From positions 6,014,501-6,078,500 of the forward strand of contig NZ_CP146986.1 of assembly GCF_037126175.1 (NCBI RefSeq): 64,000 nt of DNA. The letters are read 5' to 3'. Below the pieces are notes generated by a model that made no database searches, was not told where the DNA came from, and worked only from the letters and a program-made list of their open reading frames with translations. A program made the translations under genes and the position numbers. The stretch comes from Pseudomonas sp. RSB 5.4 (GTDB lineage: Bacteria > Pseudomonadota > Gammaproteobacteria > Pseudomonadales > Pseudomonadaceae). Shown in pieces: positions 35,585-45,626 of this stretch; within the stretch, counting starts at the first letter, position 1; every line of letters begins with the position of its first letter.

Positions 35585-35763
35585 GAGGTGGTCCTCCGAT
35601 GATCAGCAGTGTCTTCCGATGACAACCTGGCCAAATCTTGAGGACCAACAACTTTGGAGAGCGGAAGCGGGGAGGGTGTGGCGCCTGAGTCCTTCAGGTG
35701 TTTCCTACTCTACCCGAGGCTTTGCGAAGCGCTACAGATCCTGACGGATGGCACAACACCCCT

Positions 35764-35850
35764 GTGGGCGCGGGCTTGCTCGCGAAGGCGGAGGGTCAGG
35801 CAGCATTGAAGTGATTGATAAACCGCTTTCGCGAGCAAGCCCGCTCCCAC
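35764..35850. repeat. REPIN, outward type, 87 bp
   Basis: The left REP has a GGGCGCGGG variant; the right REP is standard. It lies between the tam promoter side and the 3' end of the oprD-family gene. The remaining bases 35585-35763 hold no gene that I see. Confidence 0.88.
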
Positions 35851-35863
35851 AGGGACTTGGTGT

Positions 35864-37123
35864 TTACAGCAAGCTGATCGGATAGCTGATGATCAGGCGG
35901 TTTTCGTCGAACTCGTTGTTGCTGAAGTCGCGGCGCATGGTCGAGTTGCGCCAGCGCACGTTCAGGTCGCGCAAGGCGCCGCTCTGCACGGTGTAGCCCA
36001 GCTCCGATTCCCGGCCCCATTCCTTGCCATCGGTGATGGTTCCGGTGTGCACGTTGTCGCCGCTGATGTAGCGGTTCATCAAGGTCAGGCCGGGGATGCC
36101 CAGGGCGGCAAAATTGTAGTCGTGGCGCACCTGCCAGGATCGCTCCTGAGCGTTGTCGTAGCTGGAGTTGTAGCTGTCGTTGGCCAGGGTGCCGCCGCTG
36201 GTGCCGTTGACGCGCATCCAGGCGCTGTCGCCGGTGAGTTTCTGCAGGCCGACGTAGAAGGTGTTGCCGCCGTAGCGGGCCGAGAACATCCCAGACCAGG
36301 TTTTGTTGTCGAGTTCGCCGGCGCGGGCGCTGCCGTCATCCTTGCCATAGAAGAAGCCGAGGTTGGCGCCCAGGGTCCAGTCGCCCAGTGGCTGGCTGTG
36401 AGTCAGGTTGACGTATTGCTGGCTGTAGATGTCCTTGAGTTCGGCGTTCCACAGGCCGATCTGCGTGCGCTTTTCGTTGAAAACGTATTCACCACCCTGA
36501 AAGTTGAAGCGGTCCGAGGTGAACGCCGGCTTACCGAACATCGACATGTCGCTCATGCTGCTGTCGTCGCGCGGACTGTTGGCGCGGAACTGGCCGCCGT
36601 ACAGGGTCAGACCGTTGATCTCCTTCGAGGTGATCTGCCCGCCACGGAAGGTTTGCGGCAGCGAACGGCCGTCGTCCGAACGCAGGATCGGCAGCACCGG
36701 CATCCATTCGCCGACCTTGATTTCGGTCTGCGACAGCTTGGCCTTGAACGCGACGTTGGTACGGCCGAAATTGTCCGCCGGGCGCCCGTCGTGATCCAGT
36801 GGCAGCAATTGCGTGCCGCCGGTGCCCTTGCCGCCGTCGAGCTTCACCGAATACAGGCCCAGCACGTCCATGCCGAAGCCGACGGTGCCTTGGGTGAAGC
36901 CGGATTTGGCGTCGAGGATGAAGCTCTGCGTCCACTCTTCAGCCTTGCCCTGAGCCTTGGTCGGGTTGGTGAAGTTGCGGTTGATGTAGAAGTTGCGCAG
37001 GTTCAGGTTGGCGCTGGCGCCTTCGACAAATCCGGCTTCTTCGGCTGCGACAGGCAGGGCGGCGCCGGTCAGTGCCAGGGCGATCAGGCCGGGGAGGGCG
37101 TACGGCGCAGTTGGATGAGTCAT
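35864..37123 (-). CDS. OprD-family outer-membrane porin
   Basis: This 419-residue protein has a signal peptide ending in AALPVAAEE and an N-terminal OprD block GFVEGASANLNLRNFYINRN, followed by the 18-strand barrel typical of Occ porins and a terminal segment NRLIISYPISLL. The family passes acidic small molecules such as amino acids or aromatic acids. Its place beside the pca cluster suggests an aromatic acid, but that is not shown. An upstream ATG at 37189 would add a non-signal extension, so I used 37123. Confidence 0.88.
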   Translation of the reverse strand: MTHPTAPYALPGLIALALTGAALPVAAEEAGFVEGASANLNLRNFYINRNFTNPTKAQGKAEEWTQSFILDAKSGFTQGTVGFGMDVLGLYSVKLDGGKGTGGTQLLPLDHDGRPADNFGRTNVAFKAKLSQTEIKVGEWMPVLPILRSDDGRSLPQTFRGGQITSKEINGLTLYGGQFRANSPRDDSSMSDMSMFGKPAFTSDRFNFQGGEYVFNEKRTQIGLWNAELKDIYSQQYVNLTHSQPLGDWTLGANLGFFYGKDDGSARAGELDNKTWSGMFSARYGGNTFYVGLQKLTGDSAWMRVNGTSGGTLANDSYNSSYDNAQERSWQVRHDYNFAALGIPGLTLMNRYISGDNVHTGTITDGKEWGRESELGYTVQSGALRDLNVRWRNSTMRRDFSNNEFDENRLIISYPISLL

Positions 37124-37131
37124 CGCAGGGT

Positions 37132-37148
37132 CTCTTGTTATTTTTTTT
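37132..37148 (-). promoter_or_regulatory. Hfq/Crc-like A-rich motif in the porin leader
   Basis: Read on the minus strand, a run of eight A is followed by TAACAAGAG, ending about 8 nt before the ATG. It fits the Hfq-Crc pattern and overlaps the Shine-Dalgarno region. Sequence match only. Confidence 0.45.
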
Positions 37149-37392
37149 GGGTCGAACGGGTCTGTTGCCGCCACTTTCGGGGCAGGCAAGAGCTTGCAGA
37201 ATCTGGGATGCAGCGGCGGTGATCAGCCGGGCGGGGCAGGGCGCGGGAGCATGGTGTCGAACCTGTTGTTATTGGTTTTGTGGGACGAATGGTGCGGGGC
37301 GCGATGGGCGGGATTCAATCGGGGAAAGCGGGTTTTGGGCGATTATCGAACGCAAGATTGAGTCGGGTTTTTTTGGCGTCTATCAGGGCCTC

Positions 37393-37457
37393 TTCGCGAG
37401 CAAGCCCGCTCCCACAGGGGAATGCATTCCAAAAGTGGGAGCGGGCTTGCTCGCGAA
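37393..37457. repeat. REPIN, inward type, 65 bp
   Basis: Standard REP arms, with a spacer GGGGAATGCATTCCAAAA that is nearly the inverse of the copy at 34674. This suggests the two insertions descend from the same element in opposite orientation. Confidence 0.92.
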
Positions 37458-37496
37458 GAGGCCGGTTCAGACGCCACAATCTTTCTGGCAGGCAAC

Positions 37497-37522
37497 AAAA
37501 AGCCCGCCAAGTGGCGGGCTCC
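37497..37522 (-). terminator. ttgABC operon terminator
   Basis: AGCCCGCCACTTGGCGGGCT followed by TTTTTG on the minus strand forms a stem-loop with a T tract. It lies about 20 nt past the ttgC stop codon. Confidence 0.85.
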
Positions 37523-37539
37523 CTGTGTTCACCGGATGA

Positions 37540-39000
37540 TCAGAACAGCTTCATCTTCGGTGCTTCTTCTTTCAGCGGTTCGTTCTGCGCGGTCTGCGCA
37601 TTCCAGCCACCACCCAGCGCCTTGTACAGGTTGACCGCACTGGTCAGCTGCGCGAGGCGGTCGGTGATCAGTGCCTGTTGCGCGCTGAACAACTGACGCT
37701 GGGCGTCGAGGAAGGTCAGGTTGCTGTCGACACCGATGCGGTAACGACGCTCGGCCAGGCGATAGTAATCCTGGTTGGCCGCGACGAAGTCACGTTGCGC
37801 TTGCAACTGCTCGGTGTAGGTCTGGCGGGCGGCCAGGCCGTCGGCGACTTCCTGGAAGGCGGTCTGAATCGACTTCTCGTAGTTCGCCACGTCGATGTCT
37901 TTCTGGATCTTCGCCGCGTCGAGGCTGGCGCGCAGGCTGCCGGCGTTGAAGATCGGCAGATTGATCTGCGGCGAGAACAGCCAGGTACCCGAACCACCCT
38001 TGAACAGGCCGGACAGGTCCGGGCTCAGCGTACCGGCGTTGGCCGTCAGGCTGATGCTCGGGAAGAACGCCGCACGGGCCGCGCCGATGTTGGCGTTGGC
38101 CGCTTTCAGGTTGTACTCGGCTTGCAGGATGTCCGGACGACGTTGCAGCAGGTCCGAAGGCAGGCCGGCCGGTACGTCGCTGAGCAGGTCATCCGACAGC
38201 GGTTTGGCCGCTTGCAGGTTGGCCGGGATACCGGTGCCGAGCAGCAGGGTCAGGCTGTTTTCGTCCTGAGCCACTTGACGGGTGTACTTGGCCAGTTGCG
38301 CCCGGGCGTTTTCCACCGAGGTACGCGACTGCGCCAGGTCCAGCGCCGAGGCGACACCGACTTCGTTGCTGCGGCTGGTCAGCTTGTAGCTTTCTTCGAA
38401 GGCACCGAGGGTGTCCTGCGTCAGCTTGAGCAGTTCCTTGTCGGCCTGCCAGGTCAGGTAGGCGTTGGCCACACTGGCCACCAGGCTGATCTGGGTGCTG
38501 CGACGCGCTTCTTCAGTGGCGAAGTATTGTTGCAGCGCTTGTTCGCTCAGGCTGCGCACCCGACCGAACAGGTCGAGTTCGTAGGCGCTGATGCCGACGG
38601 TGGCGGAGTAGGAGCTGGTGATGCCCGCTTCACCGGTCTGCGAAGCCCGTGCCGGAACGCGCTGGCGGCTGCCGGTGGCGTTCGCCGAAACCGCCGGGAA
38701 CAGATCGGCCCGCTGGATGCGGTACTGAGCGGCGTAGGCGTCGATGTTCAGCGCCGCGACGCGCAGGTCGCGGTTGTTTTCCAGCGAGACCTGGATCAGC
38801 TGTTGCAGGGCAGGATCATGGAAAAACTGCTTCCAGCCTTGCTCGGCAGCGGCTTGCGCCGGTGCCTGGGCCGGCGAGTACGCCGGGCCCTGCGGGAACT
38901 GGTTCGCAACCGGTGCTTCTGGTCGCTGATAATCAGGAATCAGCGAGCAACCGCTCAGCACGAAGGCTGCGACCGCGATGGAGAGTAGCGACTTGCTCAT
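37540..39000 (-). CDS. ttgC: TtgC/OprM-type outer-membrane efflux lipoprotein
   Basis: This 486-residue outer-membrane factor of the TolC family has a lipobox LSGC (Cys18). Two OEP repeats follow, with the [18 protein letters not shown] and [20 protein letters not shown] blocks. It completes the three-part TtgABC pump, extruding antibiotics, solvents and plant phenolics. The ttgB stop overlaps its ATG by 4 nt. Confidence 0.94.
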   Translation of the reverse strand: MSKSLLSIAVAAFVLSGCSLIPDYQRPEAPVANQFPQGPAYSPAQAPAQAAAEQGWKQFFHDPALQQLIQVSLENNRDLRVAALNIDAYAAQYRIQRADLFPAVSANATGSRQRVPARASQTGEAGITSSYSATVGISAYELDLFGRVRSLSEQALQQYFATEEARRSTQISLVASVANAYLTWQADKELLKLTQDTLGAFEESYKLTSRSNEVGVASALDLAQSRTSVENARAQLAKYTRQVAQDENSLTLLLGTGIPANLQAAKPLSDDLLSDVPAGLPSDLLQRRPDILQAEYNLKAANANIGAARAAFFPSISLTANAGTLSPDLSGLFKGGSGTWLFSPQINLPIFNAGSLRASLDAAKIQKDIDVANYEKSIQTAFQEVADGLAARQTYTEQLQAQRDFVAANQDYYRLAERRYRIGVDSNLTFLDAQRQLFSAQQALITDRLAQLTSAVNLYKALGGGWNAQTAQNEPLKEEAPKMKLF

Positions 39001-42000
39001 TGGCCAGCCTCTTTAGGAGTTTCTGTGGTGTCATCCTGGTCCGCATTTTTGCGCTGGCCCATGGACGACACGGTGACGAAGAACAGGGGGACCCAGAAAA
39101 TTGCCAGGATCGTGGCCGTGAGCATACCGCCAATCACACCTGTACCGATTGCGTGTTGACTGCCCGAGCCGGCGCCGGTGGAGATCGCCAACGGTACTAC
39201 ACCGAGGACGAATGCCAGCGAGGTCATGATGATCGGTCGCAGACGCATGCGGCAGGCTTCGATCGCCGCATCGCGCAGACTGCGCCCTTGTTCATGCAGC
39301 TCCTTGGCGAATTCGACGATCAGAATGGCGTTTTTAGCTGCCAGACCGATGGTCGTCAACAGGCCCACCTGGAAGTACACGTCGTTGGACAGACCGCGCA
39401 GGCTGGTGGCCATCAGCGCACCGATGATCCCCAGCGGTACCACGAGCATGACCGCGATCGGAATCGACCAGCTTTCATACAGTGCCGCCAGACACAGGAA
39501 CACCATCAGCAGCGACAGGGCGTACAGCGCTGGCGCCTGCGAACCGGACAGACGTTCCTCGTAGGACAGACCCGTCCAGGAGATACCGACACCGGCCGGC
39601 AGCTTCTTGGCAATCGCTTCGACTTCGGCCATCGCTTCACCGGTGGAGTAACCCGGCGCCGGAGAACCGAGGATCTCCATCGCTTCCACACCGTTGTAAC
39701 GCGCCAGTTTCGGCGAACCGTAGATCCACTCGCCCTTGGCGAACGCGGAGAACGGCACCATGGTCCCGGCGCTGTTGCGCACGTACCACTTCTTCAGGTC
39801 TTCAGGGCTCATGCGCGAACCGGCCTGGCCTTGCACGTACACCTTCTTCACACGACCGCGGTCGATGAAGTCGTTGACGTAGCTACTACCGAAGGAAATC
39901 GACAGGGTGCTGTTGATGTCGGTAATGCTCACGCCCAGGGCGCGAGCCTTCGCATCGTCGATTTCCAGGTGGTATTGCGGCTCGTCGTTCAGACCGTTCG
40001 GACGGACCTGGTAAAGCACCTTGCTCTGCGCGGCCATGCCGAGGAACTGGTTACGCGCTTCCATCAGTTTTTCGTGACCGATACCGGCGCGATCCTGCAG
40101 GAACACGTCGAAACCGGTGGCGTTACCCAGCTCCAGTACTGCCGGCGGAGCGAAGGCAAACACCATCGCGTCACGGAAGCTGAAGAAGTGCTGCTGGGCG
40201 CGCTGGGCCAGGGCGAACACGCTGTTGCTCGCATCACGCTCGTGCCACGGCTTGAGCATGATGAACGCCAGCCCCGAGCTCTGACCACGACCGGCGAAGT
40301 TGAAGCCGTTCACGGTGAACACCGAGGACACCGCACCGGACTCTTTTTCCAGCAGGTAGGAGCGCATTTCGTCGATCACGACTTGCGTACGTTCGGCACT
40401 GGAACCGGCCGGGGTCTGCACCTGGGCGAACAGTACGCCCTGGTCTTCTTCCGGGAGGAACGCGGTCGGAATGCGGGTGAACAGCCAGATCATGCCGACC
40501 ACGATCAGGACGTAGGCCAGCAGGTACGGCGCTTTGCGCGACAGCATGTTGCCGACACCGCGCTCGTAGCTTTTCACGCCACGGTCGAAGCTGCGGTTGA
40601 ACCAGCCGAAGAAGCCTTTTTTCGGTGTGCCGTGCTCGCCTTTCGGAATCGCCTTGAGCATGGTGGCGCACAGCGCCGGGGTGAAGATCAGCGCCACCAT
40701 CACCGACAGGGCCATGGCCGAAACGATGGTGATCGAGAACTGCTTGTAGATCACACCGGTGGAGCCGCTGAAGAACGCCATCGGCAACAGTACCGCCGAC
40801 AGAACCAGGGCAATACCGACCAGAGCGCCCTGGATCTGGCCCATGGACTTCTTGGTCGCTTCCTTCGGTGACAAGCCTTCTTCGCTCATCACCCGCTCGA
40901 CGTTTTCCACCACGACGATGGCGTCGTCCACCAGCAAGCCGATGGCCAGCACCATACCGAACATGGTCAGGGTGTTGATGCTGAAACCGAACGCCGCGAG
41001 GATGCCGAACGTACCGAGCAATACCACCGGCACGGTCATCGTGGTGATGACGGTGGCGCGGAAGTTCTGCAGGAACAGGAACATCACCAGGAACACCAGC
41101 ACGATCGCTTCGACCAGAGTTTCAACCACACCCTTGATCGACTCGGTCACCACCGGAGTGGTGTCGTACGGGAACACCACTTCCATGCCTTGCGGGAAGA
41201 ACGGGCTGAGCTCGTCGATCGTTTTACGCAGGGCTTTGGCGGTGTCGAGGGCGTTGGCGCCGTTGGCCAGTTTTACCGCCAGACCGGAAGAAGGCTTGCC
41301 GTTGAACTGGGCCGAGATGGTCGAGTTTTCACCGCCCAGGCCGACGTCGGCAACATCACCGATGTGTACTTGCGAGCCGTCCTGGTTGACCTTCAGCAGA
41401 ATCGCCTTGAACTGCTCGGCAGTCTGCAGACGCGTTTTGCCGATGATCGTGGCGTTCAGTTGCTGGCCAGGCAGCGCCGGCAAACCACCGAGCTGACCGG
41501 ACGACACCTGGACGTTCTGCGCCGAAATCGCGGTGCTGACATCGGCCGGGGTCAGGTTGTACTTGTTCAGCTTGGCCGGGTCGAGCCAGATGCGCATCGC
41601 GTACTGGGCACCGAAGACCTGGAAGTCACCGACACCGGCAGTCCGCGAGATCGGGTCCTGCATGTTCGACACGATGTAGTTGGACAGGTCGTCCTTGGAC
41701 ATGCTGCCGTCACGCGACACCACGCCGATCACCAGCAGGAAGTTCTTCACTGCCTTGGTCACGCGGATACCCTGTTGCTGCACTTCCTGCGGCAGCAGCA
41801 GGGTGGCCAGGTTCAGCTTGTTCTGAACCTGAACCTGCGCGGTGTCGGAGTTGGTGCCTTGCTCGAAGGTCGCGGTGATGGTCATGCTGCCGTCGGAGTT
41901 ACTTTCCGAGGACACATAACGCAGGTTGTCGATACCGTTGAGCTGCTGCTCGATCACCTGGACCACGGTGTCCTGCACGGTTTGTGCCGAAGCACCCGGG

Positions 42001-42146
42001 TAGGTCACGGAGATCGCGATGGCCGGAGGCGCAATGCTCGGGTACTGGTTGATCGGCAATTTCAGGATCGATAGTGCCCCGACCAACATGATCACCAGGG
42101 CAATTACCCAGGCGAAAATCGGACGGTCGATAAAAAATTTCGACAT
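38997..42146 (-). CDS. ttgB: TtgB/MexB-type RND efflux pump
   Basis: This 1049-residue HAE1 RND transporter opens [20 protein letters not shown]. The proton-relay pair DD is in [39 protein letters not shown] and [17 protein letters not shown] are family blocks. It takes drugs from the periplasm and inner leaflet, driven by protons, in a trimer with TtgA and TtgC. It is close to MexB and TtgB in length and motifs and overlaps ttgC by 4 nt. Confidence 0.96.
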   Translation of the reverse strand: MSKFFIDRPIFAWVIALVIMLVGALSILKLPINQYPSIAPPAIAISVTYPGASAQTVQDTVVQVIEQQLNGIDNLRYVSSESNSDGSMTITATFEQGTNSDTAQVQVQNKLNLATLLLPQEVQQQGIRVTKAVKNFLLVIGVVSRDGSMSKDDLSNYIVSNMQDPISRTAGVGDFQVFGAQYAMRIWLDPAKLNKYNLTPADVSTAISAQNVQVSSGQLGGLPALPGQQLNATIIGKTRLQTAEQFKAILLKVNQDGSQVHIGDVADVGLGGENSTISAQFNGKPSSGLAVKLANGANALDTAKALRKTIDELSPFFPQGMEVVFPYDTTPVVTESIKGVVETLVEAIVLVFLVMFLFLQNFRATVITTMTVPVVLLGTFGILAAFGFSINTLTMFGMVLAIGLLVDDAIVVVENVERVMSEEGLSPKEATKKSMGQIQGALVGIALVLSAVLLPMAFFSGSTGVIYKQFSITIVSAMALSVMVALIFTPALCATMLKAIPKGEHGTPKKGFFGWFNRSFDRGVKSYERGVGNMLSRKAPYLLAYVLIVVGMIWLFTRIPTAFLPEEDQGVLFAQVQTPAGSSAERTQVVIDEMRSYLLEKESGAVSSVFTVNGFNFAGRGQSSGLAFIMLKPWHERDASNSVFALAQRAQQHFFSFRDAMVFAFAPPAVLELGNATGFDVFLQDRAGIGHEKLMEARNQFLGMAAQSKVLYQVRPNGLNDEPQYHLEIDDAKARALGVSITDINSTLSISFGSSYVNDFIDRGRVKKVYVQGQAGSRMSPEDLKKWYVRNSAGTMVPFSAFAKGEWIYGSPKLARYNGVEAMEILGSPAPGYSTGEAMAEVEAIAKKLPAGVGISWTGLSYEERLSGSQAPALYALSLLMVFLCLAALYESWSIPIAVMLVVPLGIIGALMATSLRGLSNDVYFQVGLLTTIGLAAKNAILIVEFAKELHEQGRSLRDAAIEACRMRLRPIIMTSLAFVLGVVPLAISTGAGSGSQHAIGTGVIGGMLTATILAIFWVPLFFVTVSSMGQRKNADQDDTTETPKEAGQ

Positions 42147-42149
42147 GAG

Positions 42150-43304
42150 TTACTCCCCTTTGCCGCCAGCGGCTTTGTCAGCTGCCTGAGCGGGGGCCGG
42201 GTTCTTGGCTACGTTGGTCGCTTCAGTCGGGTTGACCTGAACACCTGGTCGAACATATTGCAGGCCTTCGGTGATCAGGCGATCGCCGGCTTTCAGGCCA
42301 TCCTCGATCAGCCACTGGCTGCCGACGGTGCGACTGGCCTTGAGCTGACGCAGTTCAACCTTGTTGTCCGGGCCGACAACCAGTGCGGTCGGGGTGCCTT
42401 TAAGATCGCGGGTCACGCCTTGCTGCGGCGCCAGAATGGCGGCAGCGTTGACCCCGGCCTGCAACTGAGCGCGTACGAACATGCCAGGCAGCAGGGTGTG
42501 ATCCGGGTTCGGGAACACGGCGCGCAAGGTCACGGAGCCGGTAGTCGGATCAACCGACACTTCGGAGAATTCCAGCTTACCGTCGAGCTTGTACTGGCTG
42601 CCGTCTTCGAGGGTCAGTTTGACCGCTGCCGAGTTGTCGCCGACCTTCTGCAGGCGACCGCTTTCCAACTCGCGGCGCAGTTCCAGCAGTTCAACCGAGG
42701 ACTGGGTGACATCGACGTAGATCGGGTCCAGTTGCTGGATCGTCGCCATCGCGTCAGCCTGACCGTTGTTGACCAGTGCACCTTCAGTCACCGAAGAACG
42801 GCCGATACGCCCGGAGAGCGGTGCGTAGACCTTGGTGTAACGCAGGTTGATCTGCGCGCTCTGCAGCGAGGCTTCCGACTCCATGCGGTTGGACACGGCA
42901 GTGTCGTATTCCTGGCGGCTTACGGCCTGCTCGTCAACCAGTTGCTTGTAGCGGTCGGAGATCGACTTGGTCGATCGCAGGTTGGCTTCGGCGCTTTTCA
43001 GGGTGGCTTCATAGACGGCCGGGTCGATCTGATACAGCTGCTGACCGGCCTTGACGTCGCTGCCTTCCTTGAACAAACGCTTGAGAATGATGCCGTTGAC
43101 CTGTGGTCGAACTTCAGCGATGCGGTACGCACTGGTGCGGCCCGGCAGTTCGGACGTGAGTGTAAAGGCTTGTGGTTGCAGGGTGACGACGCCGACCTGA
43201 GGAGGCGGAGCGGCTGGGGCCGCTTCTTCCTTTTTACATCCGCTGAGCAGCGATGCCAGGGCGACGGCAGTGACCAGAGCGGTAACAGCTGGCTTGAATT
43301 GCAT
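42150..43304 (-). CDS. ttgA: TtgA/MexA-type periplasmic adaptor lipoprotein
   Basis: This 384-residue membrane-fusion protein has lipobox LLSGC (Cys23). It carries the barrel-sandwich and hairpin segments SDVKAGQQLYQIDPAVYEAT and RIGRSSVTEGALVNNGQAD. I took the ATG at 43304 with GAGGATC upstream; a longer frame lacks a signal. Three nt separate it from ttgB. Its promoter overlaps the TtgR-type operator. Confidence 0.95.
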   Translation of the reverse strand: MQFKPAVTALVTAVALASLLSGCKKEEAAPAAPPPQVGVVTLQPQAFTLTSELPGRTSAYRIAEVRPQVNGIILKRLFKEGSDVKAGQQLYQIDPAVYEATLKSAEANLRSTKSISDRYKQLVDEQAVSRQEYDTAVSNRMESEASLQSAQINLRYTKVYAPLSGRIGRSSVTEGALVNNGQADAMATIQQLDPIYVDVTQSSVELLELRRELESGRLQKVGDNSAAVKLTLEDGSQYKLDGKLEFSEVSVDPTTGSVTLRAVFPNPDHTLLPGMFVRAQLQAGVNAAAILAPQQGVTRDLKGTPTALVVGPDNKVELRQLKASRTVGSQWLIEDGLKAGDRLITEGLQYVRPGVQVNPTEATNVAKNPAPAQAADKAAGGKGE

Positions 43305-43391
43305 GAAGATCCTCGGGTCAGGCGCGCACAGTGCGCACAAGAAGTGTGGAAGGGTAAAAAAATCGGGTCGAGTGGATAAGTAGCTTGCTAA

Positions 43392-43425
43392 GGAATATAC
43401 TTACGTTCATGGTTGTTTGTAAACA
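43392..43425 (-). promoter_or_regulatory. ttgABC promoter and TtgR-type operator
   Basis: On the minus strand, TTTACA (43423-43418) and TATATT (43399-43394) are spaced by 18 nt. The same bases hold a dyad TTAC-N14-GTAA (43401-43422). This strongly resembles the P. putida TtgR operator, which lies over the ttgA promoter. TtgR binding would block ttgABC and release on binding a drug or flavonoid. Confidence 0.85.
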
Positions 43426-43571
43426 CCTTGGCGTCGTACCCACCCTGTTACAAAAGTCGTCGCAAGGTTTGAAATTGTAGGCTGGGGAGCTGATTCGTGA
43501 GAGATCGGCCCCCTCTTTATTCAGCGGATATTCAGCCATCCCTGAAACATCCTGTTTGAGGTTTTACTGCC

Positions 43572-44204
43572 ATGGTCCGTCGTACCAAAGAGGAAGCTCA
43601 GGAAACGCGCAGCCAGATTCTCGAAGCGGCCGAGAAAGCGTTTTATGAAAGAGGCGTGGCCCGCACGACCCTGGCGGATATCGCAACGCTGGCTGGCGTC
43701 ACGCGCGGTGCCATCTACTGGCATTTCAGCAACAAGGCGGATCTGGTGCAGGCGATGCTCGACAGCCTGCATGAACCGCTGGATGAATTGGCGAAGGCCA
43801 GCGAGAGCGAGGACGAACTCGACCCGCTGGGGTGCATGCGCAAGCTGTTGATCCATCTGTTCCATCAGGTAGCCCTGGATCCGAAGACCCGTCGCATCAA
43901 CGAGATTCTTTTTCATAAGTGCGAATTCACCGATGAAATGTGCGATCTGCGCCAGCAGCGCCGCACGGCCAGTCTCGATTGCAACCTGCGCATCGGCCTG
44001 ACCTTGCGTAATGCGGTAAATCGCGGCCAGTTGCCGGAAGATCTCGACACTGCCCGGGCGGCCATCAGCATTCATGCGTATATCGATGGCCTCCTGTATG
44101 GATGGCTATTGGCGCCGGACAGCTTTCAATTGCATGCCGAAGCCGAGCGCTGGGTCGATACAGGGCTGGACATGCTGCGCCTGAGCCCCAGCCTGCGCAA
44201 ATGA
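43572..44204 (+). CDS. ttgR: TtgR, TetR-family repressor of ttgABC
   Basis: This 210-residue repressor matches P. putida TtgR in length and in blocks: [20 protein letters not shown], the helix-turn-helix [20 protein letters not shown], and [18 protein letters not shown] in the multidrug-binding domain. It is divergent from ttgABC and shares the operator at 43392-43425. It is likely to bind antibiotics and plant phenolics. Confidence 0.95.
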   Translation: MVRRTKEEAQETRSQILEAAEKAFYERGVARTTLADIATLAGVTRGAIYWHFSNKADLVQAMLDSLHEPLDELAKASESEDELDPLGCMRKLLIHLFHQVALDPKTRRINEILFHKCEFTDEMCDLRQQRRTASLDCNLRIGLTLRNAVNRGQLPEDLDTARAAISIHAYIDGLLYGWLLAPDSFQLHAEAERWVDTGLDMLRLSPSLRK

Positions 44205-44361
44205 AACAAAATGCGTAATTGGCACAGGTTATGTCAATCGGCCTGCTTTTATATAGACCCGAACCGCGAGTTTAAACGTAGCGAGCTACGGATTTTGTAG
44301 GGATTTTGTGTCTTCGCTGTGAACGAATGTTAGCTGTCGCCAATAATGACAGCATCACCTT

Positions 44362-44449
44362 GTGGGAGCGGGCTTGCTCGCGAAGGCGTCTGAACATTCA
44401 ATACATCTGCCGACGGTTATACCGCTTTCGCGAGCAAGCCCGCTCCCAC
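44362..44449. repeat. REPIN, outward type, 88 bp
   Basis: Two inverted REP arms between the convergent ttgR and xenB genes, with the fixed 88-bp length of the outward class. Confidence 0.92.
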
Positions 44450-44487
44450 AATGGAGCTTCAGCGATTGCGGGGCAAAACCCAAGAAA

Positions 44488-44517
44488 AAGCCCCCGACTT
44501 TCACAAGTCGGGGGCTT
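44488..44517 (-). terminator. xenB operon terminator (bidirectional)
   Basis: GCCCCCGACTT / AAGTCGGGGGC with a 4-nt loop; A tracts on the left and T tracts on the right make it usable from either side. It ends about 30 nt past the xenB stop codon. Confidence 0.85.
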
Positions 44518-44546
44518 TTGTATTTCTGTCGCGTCCTGAATAAGGT

Positions 44547-45596
44547 TTACAGCGTCGGGTAGTCGATGTAACCGACCGGGCCCTTGCCGTAGAACAGCTC
44601 TGGACGCGGATCGTTCAGCGGTGCATCGGCCTTCAGACGTGCCGGCAGGTCCGGGTTGGCAATGAACGGTACGCCGAACGCCACCGCGTCAGCCTTGCCT
44701 TCTGCCAGCCAGGCATTGGCGCTGTCCTTGGTGAAGCGTTCGTTGGCGATGTACGCGCCGCCGAAGGCTTCTTTCAGCTGTGGGCCGAGGCTGTCAGCGC
44801 CTTCTTTTTCGCGGGAGCAGATGAAGGCGATGCCACGCTTGCCCAGCTCGCGAGCGACGTAAGTGAAGGTCTCGGCCAGATTGTCGTCGCCCATGTCATG
44901 GGAGTCGGCGCGTGGCGCCAGGTGCACGCCGACGCGGCCGGCGCCCCAGACGTCGATCGCCGCGTCAGTCACTTCCAGCAGCAGACGTGCACGATTTTCC
45001 AGGGAGCCGCCGTAGTTGTCGGTGCGCTGGTTGGTGCTGCTTTGCAGGAACTGGTCGAGCAGGTAGCCGTTGGCGCCGTGGATTTCCACGCCGTCGAAGC
45101 CGGCGGCTTTGGCGTTCTCGGCACCGGTGCGGTAGGCGTCGACGATCTCGGCGATTTCAGCGGTTTCCAGGGCACGTGGAGTCGGGTAGTCGGCCAATGG
45201 GCGCACCAGGCTGACGTGACCTTTAGGCTGGATGGCGCTCGGCGCGACCGGAGTTTCACCGTTGAGGTACGACGGGTGCGAGATGCGGCCGACGTGCCAC
45301 AGTTGCAGAACGATCTTGCCGCCGGCAGCGTGCACGGCTTTGGTCACGTTGGTCCAGCCGCGCACCTGATCGTTGGACCAGATGCCCGGGGTGTCCGGGT
45401 AGCCAACGCCCATCGGCGTCACCGAAGTGGCTTCGGACAGGATCAGGCCGGCAGAGGCGCGTTGCACGTAGTACTCGGCCATCAGTGCGTTCGGCACGCG
45501 GCCTTCATCGGCGCGGCAGCGGGTCAGCGGGGCCATGATGATGCGGTTGGACAGCTCGAGGTCGCCCAGTTTGATCGGATCGAAAATAGTTGCCAT
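44547..45596 (-). CDS. xenB: XenB-type old yellow enzyme (xenobiotic reductase)
   Basis: This 349-residue FMN flavoprotein of the old yellow enzyme family opens MATIFDPIKLGDLELSNRII. Its conserved segments are PLTRCRADEGRVPN, LWHVGRISHPSYLNGE, VEIHGANGYLLDQFLQSSTN and RTDNYGGSLENRAR. The class reduces activated alkenes and nitrate esters such as nitroglycerin; the length matches XenB of P. fluorescens. It is the third gene of the regulator-MFS-reductase operon, 30 nt after the MFS gene. Confidence 0.92.
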   Translation of the reverse strand: MATIFDPIKLGDLELSNRIIMAPLTRCRADEGRVPNALMAEYYVQRASAGLILSEATSVTPMGVGYPDTPGIWSNDQVRGWTNVTKAVHAAGGKIVLQLWHVGRISHPSYLNGETPVAPSAIQPKGHVSLVRPLADYPTPRALETAEIAEIVDAYRTGAENAKAAGFDGVEIHGANGYLLDQFLQSSTNQRTDNYGGSLENRARLLLEVTDAAIDVWGAGRVGVHLAPRADSHDMGDDNLAETFTYVARELGKRGIAFICSREKEGADSLGPQLKEAFGGAYIANERFTKDSANAWLAEGKADAVAFGVPFIANPDLPARLKADAPLNDPRPELFYGKGPVGYIDYPTL

Positions 45597-45626
45597 GTGT
45601 ACAACCCTCGTCAGTTAAGTGGTTAA

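Larger units (their letters stand above)
37124..37539. other. Intergenic region between the porin gene and ttgC
   Basis: These 416 nt hold the porin leader, a REPIN at 37393-37457 and the ttgABC terminator at 37497-37522. I see no gene; the porin promoter should lie between 37149 and 37392. Confidence 0.5.
44205..44546. other. Intergenic region between ttgR and xenB
   Basis: These 342 nt lie between convergent genes. They hold a REPIN (44362-44449) and a strong bidirectional terminator (44488-44517). I see no gene. Confidence 0.6.

Noticed and set aside
38649..40871. 740-codon frame antisense to ttgB and ttgC
   Set aside because: Shadow of the efflux operon, whose minus-strand proteins are unmistakable.
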